From Jaapia argillacea MUCL 33604 (Eukaryota > Basidiomycota > Agaricomycetes > Jaapiales > Jaapiaceae), in contig KL197709.1 in NCBI GenBank assembly GCA_000697665.1, positions 1,673,791 to 1,737,790 on the forward strand: a DNA stretch of 64,000 nt, written 5' to 3'. The notes under the pieces were generated by a model. It saw nothing but the letters and a program-made list of their open reading frames with translations. It was not told where the DNA came from and ran no database searches. Every line of letters starts with the position of its first letter. Position 1 is the first letter of the stretch. The translations under genes and the position numbers were made by a program. This document shows positions 14,588-26,100 of this stretch, piece after piece.

Positions 14588-14867
14588 GCTGCTGCGTAGC
14601 TGTATAACAATACTCCGGATCGGTTGCTGTACCCATTTCTAGCTATTCGTTTCATGGTGTGGGGAATCGGGGGAATCGATTGGCTTTGTGTTATAATTGG
14701 AGCGATCGTTGGATATTTGGAATAGACTTGAACTAATTCTTATCTGATCTGCAAGGTCGATCGGTGGCACAGTTCGTTTGCAGTTCACTCCGTTTGATCA
14801 AAAACTTGTTCAGCGTTATCGGATACACAACAATTGTACAAAAATAATCCTTCTCGTTCCCGCCACT

Positions 14868-15466
14868 CTAGTAGTTGCTGTAGTCACCAGAGTCGGCAAG
14901 GGCCTGCTCAGATTGTTGACGGGCTACGATGATAGTGATCAGGTCTGAACTGAAAATCGATTAGAGATAGGGTGACATACCTTGGTATTTGGCCTTCTCG
15001 GTGTCGATGAAGTCGAGCTACAAAGGAACACGATGAGTGAGTTCATCCATGGATTGTGTTGTCAAACACTCACTCCCTTGGTCTCAACCATGCGGTCGAT
15101 GAAGGCACCACCGAAACCAGCGCTGCGAAAGGTGAGTCTGGGATATAGATACGCGAGTGAAGGGGACCTACATAAGCTCCTTGGCCTCCGCGTGCGAGGC
15201 GGGCTGACCGTTCTCTGCGCAATGCTTCTCGTAGGCCTTGGCAGCCTATGGAACGGGAGGAGTCAGGAGAGGGGGTGGCAGAATCTACGACGAAACTGAC
15301 CTCGTAGGAAGCGGCACCAGCAATCAACTCATGGGAGAGCTCAGCCTTATGAGGGGCGTTGCACACCTGAGGAGGAGCTGGTCAGGATTGACGAGAGCTG
15401 GATTCAAGTGTTACACACCTGGTCGTAGGCGTTAGCCTGGTCAGAGTCATCACCGAACCAACCCAT
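14868..15466 (-). CDS. CipC-like (DUF3759) stress protein, copy A
   Basis: Six exons on the minus strand: 15419-15466, 15301-15366, 15172-15245, 15074-15122, 14981-15017 and 14868-14923, giving 109 residues. The family signature is complete: MGWFGDDSDQANAYDQ at the start, KAELSHELIAGAASYEAAK in the middle, then ETKGLDFIDTEKAKYQ. Proteins of this family are small, soluble and often strongly induced; CipC was first seen as a concanamycin-induced protein in Aspergillus. The molecular function is unknown. A TATA-like TATTTAAA lies about 85 bases upstream of the start. The first five exons have exactly the same lengths as those of the neighbouring copy B, so the pair arose by tandem duplication. 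The last exon is nine bases longer, encoding a tail ending DSGDYSNY. Confidence 0.93.
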
Positions 15467-16475
15467 GTTGAATATGTAGAAGTGGAGTGTTTGAAGGAGG
15501 AGTAAAAGCAGAAAAGGGAACTGAGGGTTGTACCTCCTTTCGACCTCGTTTAAATACCTCAGGACGACAACACTGATGTAATGGGTTAAAAATAGGTGGT
15601 GAACATATTGACGTATCACATGAGGACGACGGCGCAATGGTGCCTCGGAATAGCGCTGGATGTGGAATTGGCAACGAGGGACATCTTGATTATCTCTGGC
15701 GAGACATTATTCTCGGAAGTACGGCCGGAGCTGGGTTAGTTCCCTAAAGCTGTGGATCTGAAATTGACCGTCCTGTTTGAGTTAAAGAAAGGCCACACAG
15801 AACTAGATGAAGCGGCCGGCGCGGATTGTGAGGAGACTGAAGCGGACGTTGTTCGTGTCCGGTGACGTTCCATGTGGAGGGCTGAGTTCATCGAGATGTT
15901 TGGGCTATTTTGGCAATGATACGTGTTTGCGCGGATGAGGGGTTAGCTGGTGGAGAAGTGGGGGCTTGAACAGATTCTAGAAACAGGCCCACTTGCGAGA
16001 TTGGACGCGGGGTCCAACTCCTGATAAAATAGACACAGCAGTCTGACATCCCCATTAACCGCGGCCGAAGGAGCATGGACATTAATCCAGAGTGAGGCTT
16101 GGGCGTCAAGTAACGAGGCCATTGTGGACAGAATGCCTCCAGGGAACAGTGCTTGTGCTTCAACCTCACCACAGGACATGTTACGAACAGTTCACGATAA
16201 TAAGGTGACCATACAGGTTTCAAAGTTCAACTTGTAGAGATAAAGAGTAGATCAGCCGCAAATCGCAGCCTCAAGCAAGAAGTTGAAGGAGCCTCCATGG
16301 GCATGTGACTGAGTTCAAGCGACGTGACTGAACACGTGGGGCACAGCCACATCTCTGCACTAACATTATTCAGACAACGAGGTTATCATGATGCCCTTCT
16401 CATTCAGATCCGACTACTGGTATGCCAATGATACAGGGACAATGTACAAAGGGAAAACTGCCCATCCACAACTCT
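15467..16475. other. Intergenic region between the CipC copies, no gene seen
   Basis: About one kilobase separates the two CipC-like genes. It holds the promoter of copy A (TATA-like element near 15549) and the 3' end region of copy B. Open frames here are short and overlap each other without protein-like composition. I saw no recognisable remnant of a third CipC copy, although I could not align it by computation. Confidence 0.5.
15549..15556 (-). promoter_or_regulatory. TATA-like element of CipC copy A
   Basis: TATTTAAA on the minus strand lies about 85 bases upstream of the ATG at 15466. The distance suits a fungal TATA box of a highly inducible gene. This rests on position and sequence only. 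Confidence 0.45.
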
Positions 16476-17077
16476 TCAATAATCACCGGAATCGGAGAGA
16501 GCGGTCTCAGCCTGCTCCTTGGCTGAGGAACATGAGCGATCAGAAATTTTGTCAACAGAATGAAGAGAGGAGGTTTGCGTACCATGGTGCTTGGCCTTCT
16601 GCTTGTCAACGAAGTCGAGCTGTGAAACACCAAGATCAGCTGATAAATACATGGCTGCCACCCGTAGGACTTACACCCTTGGTCTCAACGATTCGGTCAA
16701 CGAAAGCACCAGTGAGACTGGCCCTACAAAATACAGAATTTGAGTAATTTCTCAGGATAGGAAAAGGGAGAGAAGGCATACAAAAGGGCCTTGGCCTCAG
16801 CATGGGAGGCGGGCTTGCCGTTCTCCTCGCAATGCTTCTCGTAGGCCTTGGCAGCCTGGGGGCGAATGTTATCCAACGGTATGCGCAGGGGGGTGAAGCA
16901 GAAGAACAAACCTCGTAGGAAGCAGCAGCAGCGATCAGCTCATGGGAGACATGGGCCTTGTGAGGAGAAGCATTGACCTGCAACCATCGATCAAGATGGC
17001 ATCGAGACGGAGAGTAGAACGGAGCAGACCTCGTTGTAGGCATTGGCCTGGTCAGATTCAGAGTGGAACCAACCCAT
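16476..17077 (-). CDS. CipC-like (DUF3759) stress protein, copy B
   Basis: Six exons on the minus strand: 17030-17077, 16912-16977, 16782-16855, 16675-16723, 16583-16619 and 16476-16522, giving 106 residues. The protein starts MGWFHSESDQANAYNE and carries KAHVSHELIAAAASYEAAK, ASHAEAKALL and ETKGLDFVDKQKAKHH. It ends ETALSDSGDY, shorter than copy A by the final few residues. Exon lengths 48, 66, 74, 49 and 37 match copy A exactly, as do all intron phases, while the intron sequences differ. This indicates an older tandem duplication with both copies kept under selection. A TATAAG element lies about 75 bases upstream, and an AGGGG run (the yeast stress-response core) near 17200. Function is unknown; involvement in stress or interaction responses is inferred from family behaviour. 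Confidence 0.93.
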
Positions 17078-18043
17078 GTTAAGTAGATGTAGAGGTAGTA
17101 GGTAGAGGTGGTTGGAGCGGTATGGGTATCTTGCTTCAACGAGCCGTTCTTATAGCAGCGAGGAGGCGATTCATTTGTAAACTCCATTCATGTCACATGA
17201 GGGGGGGAAAGCACCCAAGAATAGTAGTATTGTCTTGGCTCTGGACTCGGGTTTCACAATCGCCTCGAATCGCGATCATCAGTACGCGTTGATTCTGCGG
17301 GATCCTGCTCGGAGATGGTTAGAACCTGAAAGCAGTGCCCGATTAAGGGCGAGGGAACGAGGCGAAGCAGAGTTACTAGTCGATCGTGATTTTCGTAAGG
17401 ATTCCGATGGAAGGTGGTAGCACGGCCTCGATAAGGATGGTGGCCGAAGCCGCGGGGCGGTCGTTGAAGACGACAACGGTTGGCAGCAACAGTGGAGATA
17501 GGTACACAGCATCACGGAAATATTTTGTTCGCAAGGGAGGGTGGTGATAAGAAGTGAAGCATGGATCAGTGAAGCATCGGAGGAAACTTGGGGGCGACGG
17601 AGCAGACATAGATTACGAACAACACCATCTATTCCTGGGTCTTGCCGCGCAGAGGGAGGCAAAATCTAACCCCATGATACCCGCGCGTATGGTAGCGTAC
17701 GGTGTTCATGCTATTGATGGAAGGCTTGCCTGAATCCGGTGTGGTTGGCAGAACCGCCTCCTGGCAAAGGATGGGGTTGCTTGAACCAACAAGGTTGTCG
17801 CTGGGAATCGACGCCGACTGCTGGATGACGGTAAAGAGCAAGGGGCCAACGGAGGATACTTGGTAGAGGATGGGAGTGGTGACGCTGGTTCGGATCAGAG
17901 GCTCACGTGGAGACCTGCCACGACGAGCACACCGTCGTCGACGTCACTTCCACTGTCTCGACACTTTTCCTAACCTGCCGTTACACTTCCGACCTGCCCC
18001 AGGATCGGAATTCCATTGTACCATAACTGCACACACACATTCG
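17078..18043. other. Divergent intergenic region, no gene seen
   Basis: These 966 bases separate the start of CipC copy B (minus) from the start of the lipase gene (plus). The side next to copy B has a TATAAG element and AGGGG. A plus-strand open frame of 76 codons (17190-17420) shows no family resemblance and I do not call it. The 3' part is probably the lipase promoter and leader. Confidence 0.5.
17149..17154 (-). promoter_or_regulatory. TATA-like element of CipC copy B
   Basis: TATAAG on the minus strand, about 75 bases upstream of the ATG at 17077. It sits at nearly the same distance as the TATA-like element of copy A. Confidence 0.45.
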
Positions 18044-21000
18044 ATGCCGCAGAATGCCTCGCATGCATCAATTGCGTCTGTAGAAGACGAGTTTACTGTC
18101 GACTTTGTCAATGAATCGTCAGTCCGACCCTCTCTGCACCCCATTCACTGGTTCTAACGGGGGTTTTCTCCGTGAACCAGGCATATGCAGTCATTTGCCG
18201 AGGCTCTTGCCTCTGAGGACCTCGTTGACACACATCAAGTCGCTTCTCCAGGGAGCCACTCTGGCGCATTAACGCCTCGCGGAGAACGGGTTCGGAAAGT
18301 CTCGGCGTTGTCAGACTTTGCCCCAGTGAATCTGAAGGTTTCAAGGTAGTTACATTCATATCTTTGAATCCAATTTGGGTTGCTGAAACGGTGGAGTGAA
18401 GACGAAGGAGAGGGGACAAGGTCCATGAAAGGAGGCCGGATTGGCTATTCCTCATCCTTAGATGGCCGCTCTTGGTATTGTCTCCCTTCCAGAAATAGTT
18501 CCGTCGAGGCTGACTTCTCATTCTCCCAGTTATTGATTTTCTTATTCATTTCCGTTGAGTTCGGATTCTATGTCTTAATCCGACAACTTGTGAATGCGAA
18601 AGAATGGGTGTCAGCATGTAAGCAGTTGCTTCGAGTAAGGTCTCCCCCAAGTTAATGGCTATCTAGGGAGAGGCAGGAAAGGCCTTCTAAGAAAGCGGTT
18701 GCGAGGTGCAAGGAACTACCAGGTAAACCAATAACAATCTTCTATTGTGGAAGCTACCATGCATTACCTTTGAAAGCCGTTATGCGTACATGTGTATCCA
18801 ATTGTTCGCTAACGTCCGGTGTTTTTATTCAGGAGTGGAAAGACGCGGCCACAACATTAGATGAATATATGCACTTTAATGAGTGGAAGACTGTCGACGA
18901 AGACCCGTTCTATGATTGGAGACTTGTTAGAAAGGTCAGTTCCATCAAATCACGGACATCCGATGTTCTCATTCGGTATACTACCAGGTTCGACGCTCTC
19001 TCAGGAACCTCCGCGAAAAGAACGACGTCCGGGGCGTCCTTGGCGTTCTGGAAACCTGCATCCGTACCAATTTTGCTGGGATTGAATCATCTAGGTTTGT
19101 ACTTCAGGAGCTGAATCTTGCAACACTCTAACGGCGACGACAGACTTTACAGCGAAGTGAGAAATTTTGCAAGCAATGTCGCGACTGCAACTTATGCCAC
19201 TTCTCTAGACCTTTTTCGGAACAAAGACCCTCATCGAAGGTAGACATCTATTTTGAGTGTTGATTGATGCCTTTTTGTAAACATTGTACCCAGAGTACAT
19301 CACCGAGCAGGAGACGGCTTTCCAGTATATCCGTGATTCAATATCTTTATCCAACGAAGAGAAAAGACGTTTCTTCAAGACTGCGAACACCAATCTTGGT
19401 ACCTCGGCCTTGTGTCTCTCCGGTGGTGCTTCCTTTGGCTATTGTGAGTTATCCCAATTGCTCTTCGCGCTTTGAACAGGAGCAAGCTTAATTATCGAAA
19501 CACAGATCACGTCGGAGTCGTCAAAGCCTTCCTAGATGCTGACTTGCTTCCGAGGGTCATCACCGGTACATCGGCGGGTGGCCTCATTGCCGCTGTAAGT
19601 TCCACCGTCACCGAAATCCAACAGAACACTAATGTCACCATCAGCTTGCATGCACTCGAACGGATGCCGAGTTGAAGCATTTGTTGGTACCCGAGCTTGC
19701 CCACAGGATCACCGCTTGCGAGGAACCGTTCCCAGTATGGTTCAAGAGATTTCTCAATACAGGTGCCAGGTTTGACAGCCTTGCGTGGGCCCGAAAGGTA
19801 AGATTTATTCATTGACTTCTATCGCCCAAATTTTCACTCCTTGGAAATCCAGGCGTGTTTCTTTACCCGAGGATCTCTCACCTTTAAAGAAGCCTATATC
19901 AAGACTGGTCGTGCTCTGAATATCTCTGTCATCCCGGCTGATCGACACTCGTAAGTCGTGTGGATATTTCATGGACTCCCTGCTTCCATAATCACCACTC
20001 TAGCCCCACCAAGCTTCTGAATTACATGACGGCCCCCGATACAGTTATTTGGAGTGCTTTGCTTGCCTCTGCTGCTGTTCCTGGTATCCTGAATCCCGTG
20101 GTATTAATGCAGAAGCTCAAAGATGGTCGCATTGTGCCATGGAACTGGGGAAGCAAGTTCAAGGATGGGTCTTTGAGGTAGGCTGGCCCGCCAATGCATC
20201 GCAGATTATAACTGAACTTTCACAAGAGTCGATATCCCTCTTCAATCCTTGAATTTATACTTCAACGGTATGTTTAAAATACAGAGGCGAAGGAGATCTG
20301 CTACTGACATACTGGGACAGTCACCCACCCTGTAGTTTCCCAAGTCAACCCCCACGTCCACCTATTCTTCTTCGCACCGCGAGGATCTGCCGGGAAACCA
20401 GTAGCTCACAGCAAGGGCAAAGGTGAGCGGCGCGTTTCACTTGTTCGAGTCAGCTATTGACATTATCATTCAGGATGGAGGGGCAACTTTTTGTTGTCAG
20501 CGGCGGAACAGTGGCTAAAGCTCGAACTGACGAAAAATTTCAAGGTAGGAGCAACTTACACGTTACTCTGTGCATAACTTAGATGGTTCTGGAGGTGATT
20601 CGGGACTTGGAATTGCTACCGCAAATACTTGGTCAAGATTGGTCAAGTGTTTTCCTTCAAAGGTTTGAGGGCGCTGTAACGTACGTGAATGCAGAAACAT
20701 CTCTCAGTATCCTCTAACTATCTCGGCTCCCAGGATCTGGCCCCGGACAAGATTTATGGTGTGGTGAATATTGACCTCTCTCGCGTTGTCGCGCTCACCA
20801 CAGTTTTCTAGGATTGGATACGCATCCTAAGCGATCCGGACCCCGCAGAGTTGGAGAGAATGATTAGGGTTGGGCAGATGGTAACGTGGCCTAAGGTTCG
20901 TTTGGCAATCCCCCCTCCGCGCATCGCACGCGCTAAATGTGTGCAATAAGTTGCACATGATCGAGAATCGCTCTCGTCTGGAGAAGCAGATATACATCGG

Positions 21001-21745
21001 TCGACAGTCAGTTCGGAGATCGGTGCAAAGCAACCGCGACAGGGAGCGCGCAGCTCTACAAGTGCGCAAGGCAGAGAAACAAGACGCTGTCTCCTTGGAC
21101 ACAACAGGAACGCGACCTCCACAGATTGATATCATCTCACCGGTCTTACCAGCATCGATATCAAACGAGATGCCTCTCGCCGTTGATACGGACGCAGAAG
21201 CTGCATTCACAAATCGCTCGGCCAGATTCTTCAAACGGACTCGCCATCCACCTTCCCCTCGAGCAATATCGACGCCGCCTGATCTCGGGACTGTGCAAGA
21301 TCCTCTTGCATCACCCTCTGCCAGAAGAAGATGGGCTACGGAATTGTTTGAAGAGCGAAATGGTGCCACAGATGCCTCAAGTAGAGTCCCAACCCCTGAC
21401 CCTCCGCCGGACACATCAACGTGCGTTTCACCGATTCCCAAGCCATCGTCTCCGCCCTCTCCTTCATCGCTATTCGCAAGGCTCAAGAGCCCATCATTCC
21501 CCATCTTGACGTCACCCTTTGCCACTATGCGAAGGAGGGAAAAGGAAAGGGAGGAGGCAACGAGAAAGGACTCCACGCCCGAGGATGTATACCCAACTGA
21601 CAGCTCCTCTGACGATGACTTCTCTGTTGGCGGACGAAGGCCAACTCGCCCTCCCTCGATTCTCAACTTTGCGAATGATTTCAGTCGCGTGGACAGAGGG
21701 GGGATTGACGATAGCCGAGGGGATGCCGCGGACGACGACTACTAG
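18044..21745 (+). CDS. Patatin-type triacylglycerol lipase (Tgl3/4/5 family)
   Basis: Twenty-one exons: 18044-18117, 18181-18345, 18402-18474, 18530-18617, 18667-18722, 18833-18934, 18988-19094, 19144-19156, 19209-19239, 19294-19443, 19506-19594, 19645-19797, 19853-19950, 20004-20177, 20227-20267, 20321-20422, 20474-20544, 20583-20680, 20734-20758, 20812-20895 and 20951-21745, giving 862 residues. Family members hydrolyse stored triacylglycerol on lipid droplets. A hydrophobic segment LLIFLFISVEFGFYVLI (about 105-122) precedes the DUF3336 region with EWKDAATTLDEY and DEDPFYDWRLVRK. The patatin core has the oxyanion loop SGGASFGYYH, the nucleophile motif GTSAGG (Ser near 306) and the catalytic-Asp motif KDGSLR. 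The 265-residue last exon is disordered, rich in Pro and Ser, and ends in an acidic tail. Exons of 13, 25 and 31 bases are unusually small. Which yeast paralogue it matches best cannot be told by eye. Confidence 0.93.
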
Positions 21746-21947
21746 TGGCGTTGAAGGCCTATATATCCCTTCACCCTTGTAACCTTAACTTAGCGCATCG
21801 TAATCGAGTACTTGTGTAACACGTTGTGAACCTATCTTAGCATGATCACGTGGACTGACTGGACCCCTATACGGCGGTGCCGCCCAAAGGGCTGGCTTGA
21901 CTCCCACCACATTGCTATCCCTGCTCTGTACATTAATTGGCTATACG

Positions 21948-22955
21948 ATGTCTTCTCCGACCCCCTCATCCAGCAGCGACCATATTCGTGCCGGCATCGC
22001 TGCTGCAGCCGAGCGCCGATCACAGGCTCAAATTCATGCTGATGAAGTTCTGCATGCTAAAGAGCATGAGCGGCGCCAAGAGTTCAGACGCCTCATTGAT
22101 CCTGGCATCTTTCGACCGAACTCGAAGGAGACAGCGTTAGCTTCGATTCAAGTAAATATTACTTGCTCTGCCGTCACTCTGTGGTCTTTCCAACAATTTG
22201 GTCCTACAGACCCTATCGACTCTCGCCGAGAATCTGCTGCGGGAACCTGATAATCCCAAGTTTCAGAAGTTCAAGCCCACAAACCATGTCATCAAACAAC
22301 GTCTGATCGACCCAAAGGGCGCTTTAGAGTACGCTGTTGGCGTCAGTTCTCCATTCCCATCTTCCAATCAACTTGTTGAGCTTACTGGCTTCTCTATAGC
22401 TCGGATTCCGCGCAGAGGTAGTTAGTCCCTTGTTGGCGCAGCTTGGAGTTGCTCAACTTTACGCTAGGTTGAAGATTTCCAGCCGTTTTACGTTTGGAAC
22501 AAACGATTTATGAGGGACTTACGCATCGGCGCAGAAGTCTTGAAAGAAGTGCTCCAACACAAGACAGAACAAGAAGACCGTATCAAGCAATGGAAGCGGG
22601 AAGAGAAGGCTGCAGCGGAAGCCGTCCAAAGAAATGTAAGCCAGTCAGGGCTTCACCGTCAGCCTGAGAGACATTGGGAGTTCATTGACCTTTCTCATAG
22701 GTGAAGCTCGCATTCATGGATGATCGTAAAACGAAACAGATACTGGACAAGAGGGAGCGAGAGCGACAACAAGCGAAAGCTGAGGCCGCTGCAAGAGGAT
22801 CTGTGTCACCTCCAGGGTCGCCAAATATGCAAGCGACATCCTTCGACTCCTTACCAGGGGCGGGGAACACCGTTGGCGGTCGCAGGTCGAGTACCAGTAG
22901 TGACCGTGGCCTTGGAAGTCCTCCACCATACCACAGTCTTTCAGGCGATGAGTGA
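21948..22955 (+). CDS. PUB-domain protein
   Basis: Exons are 21948-22151, 22210-22341, 22400-22417, 22468-22635 and 22701-22955, giving 258 residues. The central part, from about residue 69, matches the PUB fold: TLSTLAENLLREP, KFQKFKPTNHVIKQRL, GALEYAVGLGF and VEDFQPFYVWNKRF. PUB domains (as in peptide N-glycanase) bind the C-terminal tail of the AAA ATPase Cdc48/p97, so the protein is probably a Cdc48 cofactor; that is inference from the family. After the domain comes a charged coiled-coil-like stretch rich in Glu, Lys and Arg, then a Ser/Pro-rich tail ending HSLSGDE. No transglutaminase core or UBX domain is visible, so it is not a full peptide N-glycanase. The third exon is only 18 bases. 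It follows the lipase gene by 202 bases in the same direction. Confidence 0.85.
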
Positions 22956-23117
22956 TATGGTCACCGGGTATCGCATGTTCATTCCATCTGTGAGGCTGTA
23001 TTGAAGGGGAAGCTCCCTTGTCACATTACAATCAAGGGGCTGAAATATACACTGTATGTAAAGTATGAAACATTGATGGAGAAGGGGCGAAGGAGGGAAA
23101 ACAAATACACAAAGAAG

Positions 23118-26100
23118 CTAAGCGAAAGGATACTTTGACCGATCCAACTTGGACACAGGCCGAATTCGAGTTGGAGTTGAAGGAAGAGGAGGAGCGGGGG
23201 GCATGGGGAATTGCGCCAGGGCGGCCATGGTGATCTTAGTTGGAGGCTCCGGATCACTCAACCCAGCTATAACCAAAGATCGGTGAGCGACAGAGGTTAT
23301 GGTACGCCAGCGCCAGTACTCACAAGACGATGTGGAAGAATCGAATGCCCTCATTCGTTCTGAGATCAAACTATCTCGCCGCCGCGAAGGCCGCCTTGTT
23401 CCTTCCGACATCGAGTGGGCACGGTCGAGCGTGACTGGATTGATCAACGTGCTGTTTGGTCTTGAGGGCGAACCCATTGATTTAGCCCTAGACAGTGATG
23501 GGCCGTCGCCGTCGGTAGATTCTTGGACAGGCGAGAGGGGCGAGAGGTCTCTCCGTCGTTCGGTAAGTTGTGGAATCCCAGTACCAAACGCGACTGACGA
23601 AGGCCTCGGTCGACTTTGTGCGGGGCTCGAAGGAAGTCCGACAGGACGTTGCGTTGGAGGGCGGACAGACTTCGCCGAAACGGGACTGCCTTGCTCTGCA
23701 GTTTGCAAACTCATCGGGCGCTGACTGACAGTTCCCGAACGGGAACGAGCAACACGCGATATACTTGGAGCAGGGGACTCCAAAGCTGATGACAAGAATG
23801 AGACCTTCTTCTGGACAGGGGATTCCATGGAACCACTTGGCTGCCTCATTGGGGTAACTGGCTGCTGCCGAGCTGGAGATTTTGGAACGGAGGCGCTTTG
23901 CTTCAGCACGGAAGCCCGCAACTCGGAGTGCGTCCGCCTCCTCTTGGCCGGGGTGGACGATAGCGCTACAGCGTCTTGTTGTGGGCTTGTTTGGGAGGCG
24001 TTGATGGGAGGATCTGCAAAATATGTCAGTGGTACGCCTCATCGGATACATGATATGGTTGCCTCACAAATGTCGATAAGAGGATACCGTGTGGTGACCG
24101 TGGCTACTTGCCCATGAGACGATGCATGTGGCAGCTTGATAGGGGATAGTGACTTGCTGGTATCCGTGTTAGAGCCATCACACAGGACTCCGGGATAAAG
24201 CTCAAAGGACGGATAGATAGTTGTGTCTGACATTCAATGAGTTCAGGGTCATGATCCACGAAACCAACGACAACACTCACAAAGGCTGATGACAGGATAC
24301 CTAGCACTCAATGAAGTGGGCGTCTTGGTGGGTGAATCTGCGATAAGTGGCAGCGGTGGAGGATACAGGTCGAAATGAGGATAAACAGGAGGATCTATAT
24401 TATATGTTGAGCCAATTCAGCTGTATTGGAGCCGAATGGACACTCACAAATAACGATGAATGGATAAACGAAACTGGGGTAGGGTTTTTCAGATGGGGGT
24501 TGCCCGCCATGGCATAAATCCACTGGTTCACGGTGGGGGTCGGCTGAAAGGGATTGTATTCGAGGATACAAGTCGAAGTGAGGGTAGACAGGTTGATCTG
24601 ATACGTTTCAGCGGAGTAGAGGAGGAGACGCCAGAGAAAACTCACAAATAACGATGAATAGATAGGTGAAATTGGGGAAGGTCGTTTCTAAGACGGAGTG
24701 CTTTGGAGATGCAGGTAGAGCGGGGTACAGATCGAGTTGAGGATAAACAGGAGGATCTGAATGGAGAGTCAGAAAAATTCGAGGGCTAGGACGGTAAAGA
24801 ACTCATACATGGAGAGATCGAAGGGTACAAGCGTGGCAGCCGAACAACGACAGTCTTACTTTGCTTCAGCACGGAAACGCGCAACTCCGAGTGTGTCCGC
24901 CTCCTCTTGGTTGGGGTGAACGACACTCCAGCGTCGTGTTGAGGGCTTGCTTCTGAGGCGTTTATGGGAGGATCTGCAAAATATTTCAGTGACAAGGTTC
25001 AGATACACTACTGGGTCGGCTTACAAAGGTCGATAAGTGGATACCCTGTGGTGACCGAGTTGGCTGCTCGCTCATCCACCTCTGCATATGACGGCTTGGC
25101 AGGGGATAGTAATGCGCCACTATCTGCGTTGGAGCCATCACATAAGACACCGGGATAAAGCTCAAAAGACGGGTAGACAGCTTTGTCTGACGCTTCATCA
25201 GTATGGGACCATAATCCACCAAACTAATGACAACACTCACAAAGGCTAATGACAGGATATCTAGCACTCAGCAGGGCGGGCGTCTTGGTGGGAAGATCTG
25301 CGAGAAGTGGCGGCGACTGAGGGTAGAGGTCGAAGTGAGGGTACACAGGAGGATCTACATCGTCTGCTCAGCCAACTCAATCGGATTGGAGTTGAATGGT
25401 CGCTCACAAATAACGATGAACGGATAACTCAAACTGGGGTAGGTTTTTTCAGATGAGGGTCCGCGATGGTACTTATCCACCGGTTCGCGATGAGAATTAA
25501 CTGAAAGGGACTGTGCTTGAGGGTACAAGTCGAAGTGAGGGTAGAGCGGTTGATCTGATCCGCGTTAGCGAGGCTCAGGTGGAAATGCTAGAGAAAACTC
25601 ACAGATAACAATGTAGGGATAGTTGAAATTTGGGAAAGTCGTTTCTAAGTTTGCGTGTTTTGGAGGTGCAGGCAGAGCGTGGTACAGATCGAAGTGAGGA
25701 TAAGCAGGAGGATCTGAACGGAGGGTCAGAAAATTTTACGGGTTATGGGCGGCAAGAATTCTCACATGGAGAGATTGAAGGGTACAAGGGTGGCAGCCGA
25801 ACAATGACAGTCTTGTCGACAGCGGGAACCACTTTTAATGCCGATGATGCGGGGGCTAAGGATCGAGGTAGCGAGGGCACCGGGGGGATCTCACGACTCA
25901 GTCCCGAGCGAGTGAGAGGAGGAGGAGATTTGGATCTGACGGACGGACGACGACTCGACTGAGATACAGCAAATCGCGACGTGACTCGCGTGGTAGCATT
26001 GGCGCGAGGAGTGGTCTTTGAATTGGGGATTTCCAAAGTCACTGAGGGATAAATGTCAAGATGAGGGTACACCGAGTCATCTATGAATAGCTGATAAATA

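Noticed and set aside
17190-17420. Plus-strand open frame of 76 codons upstream of the lipase gene
   Set aside because: No protein-like features, and it overlaps the promoter region of CipC copy B.
20827-21666. Minus-strand open frame of 279 codons
   Set aside because: It lies exactly antisense to the last exon of the lipase gene, whose frame is joined to twenty supported exons.
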